Source of the DNA: Hirsutella rhossiliensis
Lineage: Eukaryota; Ascomycota; Sordariomycetes; Hypocreales; Ophiocordycipitaceae
Direction of reading: 5' to 3'
Length of the DNA: 64,000 nt
Assembly (NCBI RefSeq): GCF_020360975.1
Contig: NW_025408674.1
Coordinates: 2,914,001 to 2,978,000, forward strand
The notes under the pieces were generated by a model. It saw only the letters and a program-made list of their open reading frames with translations, searched no databases and had not been told where the DNA came from. This document shows positions 21,609 to 33,529 of this stretch, one piece after another (within the stretch, counting starts at the first letter, position 1; each line of letters starts with the position of its first letter). A program made the translations under genes and the position numbers.

Positions 21609-23084
21609 AACTAGTCTTTAAGGCGTAAAATTATTATTCCGTTTTATTTATATAGCGATAATTAGCTTTATAAAGCTAAGAATACTTAAAGGGCAATAGT
21701 ATTATTTAGAAAAATAAAATCTAGGGCTTTAATAATTAAAGTAGTAACTACCTTAATAGCTAGAGTTAGGGGCTAATAAAGCGATAGACTTACTAGGAAA
21801 TAAATAATTAGCTAATACCTTTACTAGTAGTAAAGGAAAAGTAATAAGCTAATACTAAAAAACCCTAAGCTATTATTATTAGCCCTATAACCCTTAATAC
21901 TAATAACTTAGTTAAGAAACTATAATCTATATATAATACTTTAAAAGATATAAATAATAATAATAGCATAATCTAAACCGTTCTAAAACTATATTAAGAC
22001 CTCTTACTTATATATATACTAATAATACTAATATAGGTATTAATAAGGGATACCTTAATAACCTTAACCTTAGCTCTCTTTTACGCGGTAGCTTATAAAG
22101 AACGCTTACTTCTATTAATAGATAAGAAAGTAAGTAATAAGATAGTTATAATAAGATATCCTTTAACTTTAAAAAGTCTAACTTAAAATTTTATAACCTT
22201 ATAATCTATAAGTATACTATATCTAAAAACGCTAGCTATTAAGAGGATATTTAATCTTACTACTAGTAATATAAATAAAATTAAGGTAGATATTAATAAG
22301 ATTACTAATAGACTTAAAGATATACTCGCTAAAAGCTAAGATAACCTTATAAGAAGACTCTACTAACTATAACTCTTACTTATTATTATAACTATAGTTA
22401 GCGGGCTATAAGAGAGCCGGCTATATTTATATAATAAGGCGGCTCGGAATAATAGTTAGGATAAGAAGTTACTTAAGCTTAGCTTACTTAGAGCATACGT
22501 AAGCTAAGTAAGCCTTATATAGATAGATTACTACTTAGGAGCATAGCTTATAAGTAAGCTATAGTAAGCTATAAAAGGGATTATAGCTAGGACCGTGATC
22601 TAAGGATAGTCTTTATAGGTATATATAGCTACCTACTTTTACTCCTTTAGATAAATAGCTCTCTAGCTTTTAATATAGATCTTTATTACGATTCTATCTT
22701 TAATTCTAATTACTTAGTTATAGTTTATAGTCTATAACCTTTAACTTATTACTAACGTAATATACTTATTATTACTTAGACTACGCCTATTATATCTACT
22801 AATATAAACCCCTTAATAGGTTTATCCCTAGGAATAATACTAGTCGTTATACCTATTAGTAAATTTAATAGTAAAAATATAACTAAATTCCTTAAAAGTT
22901 TAAATAAAAGATATATATTAACTATATCTATAGTAAGGATAAAATAAACTAGCTTAAGGTCTATATCTCCTTTATATAAGCCCTTACTATTAAAATTCTT
23001 ATAGATAGACTTACTTAAAAGAAGCGAAAAGAGACTACTTTAATACTACTATATATATATTATTAAATAACTAGAAACTACTAA
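21609..23084 (+). other. Element D leader and upstream open region
   Basis: About 1.5 kb lies between the 5' LTR and the gag homology. A plus-strand frame stays readable for several hundred codons once RIP-type stops are ignored (segments such as DINKITNRLKDILAKSQD and KLLKLSLLRAYVS), suggesting coding sequence that is helical and Leu-rich. I recognise no family. The left D fragment (3276 onward) lacks this part, so there is no second copy in the window for comparison. Confidence 0.4.
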
Positions 23085-24888
23085 CGACCGCTTAAACTAT
23101 TATAATACTAAAAAGCCTAAGACTATTATAAAAGTTATAAAATAGCTTAGTTTTTACTTATACTTATAGCGTAAGGTATAACTTGATAGCTAGGAAGAAT
23201 CTATAGTTTAGTTATACTTTATCTACTATATAATATTAAAGGAGCTTATTATTAATATTATAAAGAGAAATAGAAAGATATTTAAAGTTATCTTAAAACT
23301 TTTATTTAAAAGCCTTTTCTATATAATTAATAACTACTTAATACCTCGCTAAAACGTTAATCGATAAGAAATAGTATCTAAAGTTTATAATTAAAAGCTT
23401 AAAAACCTAAAGAAAGACTAGCTCTTTAAGGAAATTAATAAAGTAATAAAGGAAGCTAAATTTAATAAAGGTAAAGAAAAACATCTTAAAGAGTTAAAGA
23501 AAATAAATAAGAAACCTAGATAGCTTATAAAAGAGATCTTAGACTTAATAAAAGCCTTTAAAGATATAAAGATTAACCTTACTTACTAGTAAGAGTAGAT
23601 ATTTAACTAGCTTAATAAGTAATAAAAATATATTAGTAATAAAAGCTATTCTTTAAGTTATAGATAAGAAGGTAGCGTAAATACTATTAGATTTTACTAC
23701 CTATCTAATTAATATATATAGTTTTAGGTTAATACTTTTAACTAGCTTAAGAGATACTTCTATTATAATAAAGAAGGATACTACCTTAATAAGTATAAGG
23801 TATACTCTTAGGACTATAAGATTAGATTTATAATATATAAAGTAGTAAATAGGACTTTTACCTTAAAAGAAAAGATAATAAAGCGTAATTCCCTTAGTAC
23901 TTACTAATAGGTTTTCTTAAATAGGTATATATATTTAAAGGCTTATTATATACTAGGTAGATATATAGCTAGACTCCTTTATATTACTACTTATAAAATA
24001 GGTTAAAGCTATAGTTATACTATCTTACTTAAATTAAGCTATTAGTAAAAGAGAATTTAGTTTCTTAGACTAGTTTTAGAAATATAGAAGCCTATATAAG
24101 TAGAAGCTAAGGAATCTAAAAGTAAGCGATATAAGAAAAAGAGTAAGAAGGATATTAGTTATTATAATTATAGATAATATATAATAAAGCGATATATATA
24201 ATTAAATAATTTATATACTTATAATAAGGATTAATACTTATAAGGGGAAAAGCTAAAGAGTTAAAGAAAATATAAAGGAAATTAAGATAATTAGAATAGT
24301 AAAGACTAGCTTAAAGATTATCCCTATATACTATAGATATAAAGTAGATCTAAATAAGAAGTTTAATAGACTTATAGATAAAGTCGTCGGAGAAATTATA
24401 TATAAAAGAATCCCGATCCCTTTAAATTACTTAATTAACTTTATTCCTAACTAAGTAAGAGACTTAGTATAAGATATATAGATATAGCTTAATGTATAGA
24501 AAATACTAAATTTTAGACCTTAGAGAAAGTAAAAGTAATATAAGACCTTATAAAGCTATAATAACGGTTATAAAAGTAGCTAAAGATAATATAAAAGTAG
24601 TTTACTCCTCCTTAAATATCTATAAGGAAAACTTATAGTAGCTTTAGTATAAGTTAAAGAATAAGATAAAGAATACTATATTAAACCGATTAAGCTTACT
24701 TACTTTACTTATAAAGAATTAAATTATAAATACCTTAAAGTTTAATAAGTACTAAAAGAAGTTAAGTTTATAACTAATATAATTAGTATAATATAACTAG
24801 CTTAAGGACTATCTAATTAATAAACTTTAAAGGTAATAAGACTAAGGAAAGACAGATTTATTATATAAGGAGTAGTACTCTTAATAAG
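23085..24888 (+). pseudogene. Element D gag region
   Basis: This stretch is shared with 3290-5055. The plus-strand frame gives a Lys/Glu-rich helical protein with KESKSKRYKKKSKKDI near 24110-24160, followed by a Tyr-rich ISYYNYR stretch where a zinc knuckle (Cys/His to Tyr) would sit, as expected of a gag C-terminus. Gln codons are converted to TAA/TAG. The 3' part probably runs into protease. The assignment is by position and composition. Confidence 0.5.
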
Positions 24889-25582
24889 TATAAGAATATA
24901 CCTTTATATTTATATTTTACTATTATAAAGAAATAATAAGTATAGGAGGTTCTATAAAATAAGCTAGTAGAAAGAGGCTCTATAATATAGTCTAAGGAAA
25001 TAACCCTAAAGATAAAGACCTCTACTAGATATCTATACCTTCCTTTAGGAAAGGGGTTAAGATAAGCCTATCCTAATAAAATAAAATATATATAAAATGC
25101 ATAGGTTAATTATAAGTAGAACGGATACCCTATTACTTATTTTAGGCTAGCGGTTCCGAAGATATCTATAATACGAGAATAGGTAAGGCATAGAATATTC
25201 TAGTTAAATCTACTACTTATACTAGAACCTATAGTCTTACGTTAACTATTACGTTATAATTAGACTATATACTAAGTTAGGAAGATATACTATAGATAGA
25301 GCTTTTTAAGTACTATAGAATATACTAGAAAGCTAACTAAATAGTCTACTAGTAGGAGAGCAATAGTCTAATAAAAGATAAAGGATTTCCCTAGGAGTAG
25401 TAGATAAAATAAGTAAGTTTTATAAGTATCCTTTATAACGCTATTCCTTTAATATATTATTTAGCCCCTTATATACTTATTATAAATTCCGGACGAAATC
25501 CTAACCTATACCCCTTTAACCGATCTTTCCGCTTACGTTATTAATTACCCGATTCTACGCTTATTACTTATACCTTCTTATA
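24889..25582 (+). mobile_element. Copia solo LTR inserted in element D
   Basis: A single 694-bp copia LTR runs from tataagaata to ttcttata, with a perfect 5-bp TSD ataag (24884-24888 and 25583-25587). The left D fragment reads through the same site without the LTR near 5053-5060, confirming the insertion. The solo state implies LTR-LTR recombination after insertion. Confidence 0.92.
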
Positions 25583-25587
25583 ATAAG

Positions 25588-26929
25588 ATACTAGGAAATA
25601 CCTTTAAAGGACCTTATAGTAATTCCTATAATATATATAAATACGGTCCTTATACCCTTCTACTTACTTAAGTATATATAAGACCTACCTTATATTTAAG
25701 TATAGCTTAGTAGCTAGAAAGCTAAAGTTCTAAGCTCCTTAATCGATACTAAGTTTAAAGGAAACCTTATTACTAAAAGATATATAAACGTATATAGGCT
25801 TAAATTCTATTATAAGAGTATTAATAACGGCGTATACTAGGTCCCTTATAGATATAGTTAGGGAGGTAGAAACTAATCTCTATCTAAGTATAGCTTAGAT
25901 ACTAATCTATCTTTATATTATACTAAATAAAGTCTTAGTCCTCTTTATCCTAAGTATACTATTTATTAGAGCCGCGCGTATATTATTTAATTATTCCTTA
26001 AGGAATAGCGATATATAAGTTAAATATTAAATTAGTACTATCTAAGTAGTTACGCTAGTAGTATAAGCTATTAAATAAGAGCTTTTAGATAAGGTCGATA
26101 TAGTAAAATCCTTTTAAACTACGACCTTAATAGTTAATAAAGATATATATAAAAGACTAAAGCTTAAGGAGACTATATAAGAAATAGCTACCTAGCTCCT
26201 AAGAATTTTTATTTAGGCTTTAGTAATAGAAGTTAAAGAAGATAACTTAAGAGCTACCTAATAATTATAGAGAACCTTTATAGATACCAATAGCCGAGAT
26301 TCTCTTACTAAGAGGTAAGATACTTAGTTATAAGGGGCGCTAATAAAGTCCTTAACCTAGCTTATACTAGCGTAAATAAGCCTATTAATACTAGTATAAT
26401 AGTAATTAATTATAGACAGAAGGAGATAAAGCGATTCTAGCTATTAGATTTAAAATAGTAAAAGAGATTATTAAGGTTATAGTTATAAAGGCTATAGGAG
26501 AATTAAGAAAAATATTATTAGAGCTAGAAAGAAGTTTAGAAAGATTTAAAAGGTTAAAGTTAAGATAGGGAGAAAACGACCTATTAGATTATATAATCTA
26601 AGAGTTAATACTCTCTTTAAAAGAAAAGTAAATAAGATTAACCTTATTAATAATACTCTATTAAACGGCTCGATACTAAAAGGGGACCTGAACTAAAAGA
26701 AGCTAAAGTTATTAAAATTAAGGAATAAATAAGATGCCTTAATATAACGTATATTAAAGCTTTCCTAGTATTATAAGATACTATTAAATCTAGATTAGAT
26801 AGTTCGCTATCTTAGTAATACCTTTATAGGCCTATAAAGAAAAAGTTTATTAAGAATAAAGAGATAAATAAGTAAAAGTAATAGCTACCCTTAAGGAAGC
26901 TATTACTAATCTAGTCTTTTTAGTATCCC
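25588..26929 (+). pseudogene. Element D protease/reverse transcriptase region
   Basis: This is the part of pol between gag and the RNase H domain. The first 780 bases are shared with 5056-5265 plus 12406-12985. Reverse transcriptase is expected here by position; I could not point to an unambiguous YxDD block, which would have been altered. Confidence 0.45.
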
Positions 26930-28970
26930 TTAATATTAGCCTAGGAAAAAGAGATATTATTTTAATATATAATACTAGTCTACTTAGCTAAGGGGTAGTC
27001 TTAATATAAATCGTTAATAGAAAGAGGCGCCTTATAAGGTTTAAAAGTAAAACGTAGTTACTAATAAAAACTAAATATAATATAATAAAGAGGGAGCATA
27101 GGGCTATATTAAGTGCGCTTAGGAGACTAAGAATATACTTATATAGTATATATCGTATCCTAGAAACTAATATATAGGTCTTAGTCGATTAACTAAAAGG
27201 TGCCTTTAAAGATATCCCTAGAGCTATAGTAACTTACTAGATAAGCTATATTTTCCTCTTTAACTTTACTATATAATACGTCGAAGGTAAGAAGAATAGT
27301 ATAGCTAATAGACTTTAAGAAAGCCTAAAGGACCTTTTAATATATTAGATAGGGAAATAGAAAGCGATATTAAAGAATTTATAGACTTTTACTTAAATAT
27401 AGTATAAGGGACTAAGCTATAAAGGGACTACTTAAAGGAATTAAGCATAATTATAGACTTCCTTTAAACGTTAAAACAGCTAGAGGGCCTTTCTAAATAA
27501 GACTATAAGAAGCTATATCTAAAGAGTCTAAATTTTTATATTAAAGATTAAAAGCTTTAGCGACTTCCTAGAAAGAAAGAAAGGGGACTTATACTAGTTA
27601 TAGACGACCTAAAAAAATAGAAAAGGATTATCGTAAAGTACTATACGTAAATAGGATATAAAGGATAATAAGTAATATATATATTTATAAAGAATAGGCA
27701 TTAGTAAGCTAGCCTTTAAAATAATATTTATAATATAATCTCTGCCTATAAAGAATACTAATACTTTATAACTAAGAGACTAAAAGAAGTTATAACCGCG
27801 TCCGCGCCTAGCTACCTTATAAGTAAGATTTACTTTAATTCTCGCGAAGAGAGATATAAGATATATATAAAAATACACGAAGGTAAAATTAAAAGTAAGG
27901 GGTCGGATAGGTAGGGCAGAGAGATTTAATTCTTATAAGGGCAGCAATAAAGGTAAGGGAGTAATTATTATATTGCCTTAATTATCCTTCTTTCCTTTAT
28001 CTAACGCCCCTCTTTATACCCGTTTAGCATCTTAATTAATAAAGAAGATCCTACTTAAAGAAGCTACTAATATCCTTTTAACTACCAAGCTTTTTTACCG
28101 GTTTTTCCCCTCCTTTCTAGCTATTGCCGGCATATCCGTCTTATTTCTCGCTACCTCTATAGGAAGCTATCGCTACTTTTACTTCCCCTCTTTCCCTTAC
28201 CCTCCTCTCTATACCTCTTTTTAGCTCCTTCCTTAAAACCTATTTTTTAGCTTCCTAGGTCCCTCTTACTAAGGGATATCTCTAAGAACTACGAAATTAA
28301 GCTACGCTTCGCGATATTAATAGCTAGTATATATTATCTAATTATAGGTATTTATACCTTATAAAAGTATAAAACGACCTTACTAAATAAGTAAAAGTAA
28401 CCTTAGTTAAAGAAATTACTATAGGAGCTATAACTAAATTTATACTCTTTATTATTTATAGGTATAGCGTAATACTATATACTATAATTAATAGGGCCGA
28501 AATAAAGAAAGACTTTAAGTATATCTTAAAGGATATAGGTATTTAAGTTATTTAAACTTTAGTATATAATTTAAAGGTAACTATAGTAGTAAAATAAAGG
28601 TACTAAGGTTAATAATAGTACTTATAAATATAGTAAAGAAAAGGTAAGTAGATTAAATACCTTAATTAAGTAATTATTATAAACTAAATAATAGTTAGAA
28701 AGTCTTATAAAATATTAGCTTTCTACTTACTATATAGATAGGAACTAATACTACCTCTTAAAGTAGAATACTTAACGTGTGACTAATTAACTAGGATAAA
28801 GTAAAGATAAAGAAGAATTATTTAAAGTATAAGTATAAGTTTTAGAAAGGAAAGAGAAAGATATAAAAGAACCTAAGAAAAGAGTAATAAGATATTAAAA
28901 TTAATTAGTAAAAAAGATAAAAAAGCTAATAAGTATATAATAAAGAAAGAAAGCCTATAACTTAGAGACC
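26930..28970 (+). pseudogene. Element D RNase H and integrase remnant
   Basis: The plus-strand frame at 26930-27320 gives gypsy-type RNase H: EHRAILSALRRLRIYLY, LVD*LKGAFKDIPRAIVTY and YVEGKKNSIANRL. At about 27630-27800 lie the remains of the integrase His-His-Cys-Cys finger, with His/Cys read as Tyr. The 450-bp repeat interrupts at 27865, and integrase resumes at 28313 with the core: ITKFILFIIYRY, FKYILKDIGI and TLVYNLK, then a C-terminal KESL*LRDLILLFNVR stretch and LDRIALNKIIL. The order RNase H then integrase is typical of Ty3/gypsy. Trp and Gln positions are stops of RIP type. Confidence 0.8.
27865..28312 (+). repeat. 450-bp dispersed repeat, copy 1 (possible solo LTR)
   Basis: This segment interrupts the D integrase and recurs at 48295-48743 inside the copia reverse transcriptase. 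Both copies run from 'aaggtaaaattaaaa' to 'aaattaagctac/tactt'. A 5-bp flank, gatat, is present on both sides here (27860-27864 and 28313-28317). It has no coding content and a pyrimidine-rich 3' half (28080-28270). It could be a solo LTR or another short element; the parent is not in the window. Confidence 0.65.
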
Positions 28971-31732
28971 TTATCTTACTATTTAACGTAAGATAATTAA
29001 ATAATCTAGGGAGGTAAGCTAAGTATTAAATAAGGTAGAACGGTCCCTTTTAAGTAGTATTACGCTTAAAGTAGTCTAAGGTATATAAGATTAAGACTTT
29101 AGATAGAATCGCGCTTAATAAGATAATCCTAAGAGAGTATTTAAAGAAGTTTAAAAAGGATAAAGAAGGTTAGTAGTACTTTATTAAAGATAACTAATTA
29201 CTTTAAGATAAGATTACTCTTAATAAAAAGAGGAAGGAAGAAATAATGAATAAAGTAGATAATTTACTACTCTTACTAAGTAAAGAAGCCTTAAATTAAA
29301 TAGTACTATAGTTATAATAACTCCTTAATAAACCTTAGAAGGATTAAAGCTATAAAGAAAAAGAAAAGTAACTATAAATACCTAAGAAAGGCCTAAGGTA
29401 TATAATCGAGGTTTAGCTATTATAACTTAGTAAAGTAAAAAAGGATCTTTATATAAGAGCCTTAAAGACGCTAATTTAATAAGAGAAGGAGGAGGTAAAA
29501 AGGAGCTAGGAAGGAAAAGGTAGTAAAGATAAAAATCTATAACTATTATAAAAAGCACGCTAGAACCTAACTAGTAACTAAGGCACCGTTTAACTATTTA
29601 ATCGAAGGACGACTATAATAGCTAAGATATTTATAAGCGCTTTACTTACTACCTTATTATTTTAAATTTTCTACTTAAAACTCCTTAAGTAGATAAAGAT
29701 AATATTTCCTACTCTTCCTTAATAATAACTTACCCTTTACTACCTTAAAGAAGATAAATAAAAAAATATAATTAAATAATAAAATAAGAAAACGAATTTT
29801 CTTACTACTTACCTTTTTTAAGAATAAGATATTTTACTTTATAGATAGGGATATCTATTCTTTACTATAAAAAGAGAGACCTACTATAGCGAATATAAAC
29901 GCGCCTATAAGATAAAATTTAATATATTTTTAACTTATTAAATTAAACGCGTATAACCTTAAGAGAAAAGCTTTTACCGCTAAAGATAGTAATTAAATAA
30001 GGCTACTTACTTTTAGTAAACCTACTATAGACTACTATAAAGAGAAATTAAAGACTATCTAATTATTACTTAAAAGAGAGCTCGTTAAAACTATATAATC
30101 TCTTTTTAAGTAAAATAAGTATAAGGTTAATTTCCTCCTTTTTCTCTAAATCTTTAGTAACACTAAAGGGATTAAGGATATTATAAAAAAGATAAAGAGC
30201 GGTGTTATTACTAATATACTTATTATAAAATTTATTAGTCTTATAGTTAGTATTAAAATTATAACTATATATATAGTTAGCGAATCTATTAAGGTTATAA
30301 GTAGCCCTATAGTATCTAGGAAAGTACCGCTATTTATAAATAAGAGCCGCTAGTAGTACTTAAAAGAGAGATATACTTATAAAAAGGAAATATAATATAC
30401 TTATAAGCGGAAGTTATAGTTATTTAATAAGTTTAAATATACCCTTAATAAAGGTAAAGGTTATAGGTTCTATATAAAGTAATTAAGACTACTTAAGAGT
30501 ATTCTAGCCGCCTTAAACTAAGCTAAGAAAAGAAGTATCTATATAAATACGCGAATTTTATAGGGATATAAGTTACTAGCCGACGTTTATAATAAAGGGC
30601 ATAGAAAACGATTTAATTATAATAACTTAGTATACTCTTAAGAAAGTAAGAGAAAGGAGAGTAACCGCGTACTTTAATCCTAATAATATTAAGAGCTTTT
30701 AATAAAACCTATAACTAAAAGACAATTTCTATATAAATTAGAAACCCTTAGTAACTAATATTATTTTTATTATAAACCTAGGTCTTAAAGTAACTATAGA
30801 TCTATAAAAAAAGATAGTTAAAATAAGCTAAGTAAGATTAAATAAGTTAGATAGTTATTACTTAAAAGTACTTTATATAAAAAGGAAAGACCTTAGTATA
30901 ATAATTCTAAGTAAAAAGAGTAGTAGTAATAAGAGAAGGTTATAAAAGAGTAGTTAAAGAGGGGTTATTAATATTTAATAGCTCTTTAGTTTTAAGTTTA
31001 GTAGTCTTATAAGATATAATAAAGAAGAAGAGGTAGTTATAAAAAGAGAAGATAAGAGGTAGCGGTCTAAAGAAATAAAAAAGATAAAAAAGAAAAGAGA
31101 AAGAAAAGAAATAAAAAAAGTAAAAAAGGGAAGAAAAGAGTAGAGATTAAATAGCTCCTTAATTAATAACTAGTAAAAGAAGCTATTTAAGCGTAACCCT
31201 TAAATATACTTAAGACCTTACTACTATAAAGGCTAGCTAAAGTAACTAATAACCGCGCGCTTTAATAACTACTTATTCCTCTTACTATACCCTCCTTCTT
31301 CCTTCCTTCTTTTTCCTTTTTTATATATATATATATACTCTATATACTTCCCTACTTATAACGATCCCCTTTACTAATATAACTCTTATATATATATATA
31401 TATAACCTTCTTAGCCTCCTAGCGTTATAACTTAAAACTACTTACTTTAACTATTTAATCTTATCTTTTCTTTCTTTTTTACTTACTTTACTCTTTCCTA
31501 AGATTTAGTAGCGAACTTAAATAATATCTTAGGCCTAGCTATAGACCTCTTTAAGAATACCGCTATCTCTTTTAATATACTACTATTTAAGAGTAAGAGC
31601 TTTATTTTACTTACTTACTATAATAAAGTTAAAGTAAAAAGTAGTAAAGGGCGCTTTTACGCTAAAGATAAGAAAAGGTTTATAGACTAAGACTAATAAG
31701 ACGTTTATAAGTAAAAGTAACCTCCTTAGTAC
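28971..31732 (+). other. Element D post-integrase region, left part
   Basis: About 2.8 kb of D follows integrase before chromovirus A. Plus-strand frames remain readable apart from RIP-type stops, with a Lys/Glu-rich segment at about 31005-31160 (for example KKIKKKREKEKKKKVKKGKK) and a pyrimidine tract plus TA repeats at 31280-31410. I recognise no domain. Canonical Ty3/gypsy elements end soon after integrase, so this is additional sequence, coding or from an undetected older insertion. Confidence 0.4.
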
Positions 31733-31918
31733 TATTATAGAGTAGGTAGAGGTATATACGTAGGTGCTATCTATTAGATAATATTAATAAGCTATATAGA
31801 GCTCTTTTATATATAGCTAGCCTATATATATATATATAGGATCCGGCCCTTTATATATAACTATATAGCTTAGGCCGTAGCCTAAGCTTATAACTTATAA
31901 TAGTTAAAGACTCTTATA
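31733..31918 (-). repeat. Chromovirus A 3' LTR (186 bp)
   Basis: It is the same length as 38567-38752, 52710-52895, 55959-56144 and 62682-62867, and nearly identical in sequence. It contains TATA-rich palindromic tracts. Confidence 0.92.
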
Positions 31919-33520
31919 TAATGCCCTCCCTTAAGTATAGCGCGACGCTACCCTATTAACGGCTTCTATATTATTAGGCCTACGCCGCTAGCTCTACCTT
32001 ACCCTTTCCTATTAATTATACTAGCCCTACTAGCCTTATTATCCTTATACCTATTAGCTTAGGTAGCTAGAACCTAGCTCTATACTTATCGGCCGGCTAG
32101 CTATTTAAATAAGAGCGTAACCTATTATATACGCCCTTAAGTAGCTAGCGGCCGGCCTAGACCTATATAAGCCTTAGGTTACCCGTCCCCTTAGCCTTAG
32201 GTAGCTTCCTCTACTAAAGGGTATATAAGGTAGTATCCCCTCCTTCCTCCTTTCCTTCCTTCTCTTCTTTCTTTTAACTATAGTAGTAGTAGTAATAAGT
32301 AAGTTCTACTCTACTTAAGGCGTTAGTTCGTTCCTAGCTATATAGGCTACTTTATTAACGTATACTTATAGTAATAGCTATAGTAGTAATAATAGCCCTA
32401 ATAATAGTAATAATAATAATAACTTTAACTAGTAAGTTCCCCGCCCTATAAAGTAAGAGGCTATAATCCGTAATACTAACTTCCGCGATAGATATATCTA
32501 CCTCCCCCTCCCCTACCTCCTCCTTCTTAGAGCGTGCGGAGTCGTTCGTCGACGCCGTGCTAGGTATAGCCGACGACGACTCCGCCGCTACCGCTGCTCC
32601 TACCCGCGCCCTTACTACCGCGCCTACCGCCGCCGCTACTACCTCCGCTACGCTAGCTAACCTTACGTCGCCTTTTAGGGTAATAACGCCGTCCCCGCCG
32701 CTACCTATAACGCCCGGCCCCTCGGCCCCCGCCTCTATCTACGCTACCCTCGTAAGTCCGTAGCTAAGCGAGCGTAATAGACGTCTTCCGCTAACTCCTT
32801 AAAGTATAAGCGCTAGGTCTAGGCTAGAGCCGCTCGCGCGGCCCCCTATATACGGTATACGTTATAGGAGCTCCCTTACGCCGACTAGGTCGGGCGCCGC
32901 CGCGGCGGTAGTTATTACTAGTATACGCGTGCCGGCCGCGCTTATAAGGCGGCGCCTCCCGTCTTACTCGCTATAGCGTCGGCTTAAAAGGCCGGCGCGT
33001 ATAGGTAGGCCTAGGGGGCTACTAAGAAGCGCCTTACCGCCGCTATAGCCGCCTACTATAACCTCTGCGCCCTAGAGCGCTAAGGGCTTATCCTTAAGTA
33101 GGTTCTTCCCCCTCTACTCTCTTACCTCCGCTACTAACTCTCCTAGTACTAGGGATACCGCCTCCGTCGCTTTATCGGCGATCCTTATAGCCATGCCCGC
33201 CGCCGCCGCTACTACTACTACCCCTGCCGCCGCTGCCGGAGCTAGCCGCCGCCCCTCCGCCCTTAGAGCCGCCGCCGCCGCCGACTAGCTTATAGGCCTA
33301 AAGGGCCGACTTAGCGCGCTAGAGAGCGCCGCCGCTACTACTAAGGAGGAGGAGGAGGAGGCTAATAAAGGCAACGATAATAATAATAGTAAGGGTAAAG
33401 GTAATAATAAGGAATAAGCTTAGGAAGTCTAAGGGCTTTACCTTAAAATAAATATTATTTTTATCTCCGCCTATACTATTACGCCTATATTACTATAACT
33501 ACTTACTTTACTTTACCTAT
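31919..33520. other. Chromovirus A region between pol and the 3' LTR
   Basis: About 1.6 kb is conserved in chromoviruses B (52896-54500) and C (56145-57740). On the plus strand, opposite to pol, all three share 'tatataagccttaggtta' (near 32164 in A), then a CT-rich tract (32235-32276), then about 950 bases with a frame interrupted only by RIP-type TAG/TAA, holding TSSFLERAESFVDAV, an Ala/Thr-rich part and a C-terminal Glu/Asn/Lys-rich part. The same DNA is also fairly open in other frames, including the pol strand, because GC-rich DNA without TpG/CpA has few stops. Coding strand is therefore unsettled. Confidence 0.4.
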
Positions 33521-33529
33521 TTTATAGTC

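Noticed and set aside
31311..31410. TA-repeat and pyrimidine tract as a telomere or centromere core
   Set aside because: Only short TA runs and one CT-rich stretch inside element D. No TTAGGG-type repeats are seen. A centromeric location of the whole block cannot be judged from sequence alone.
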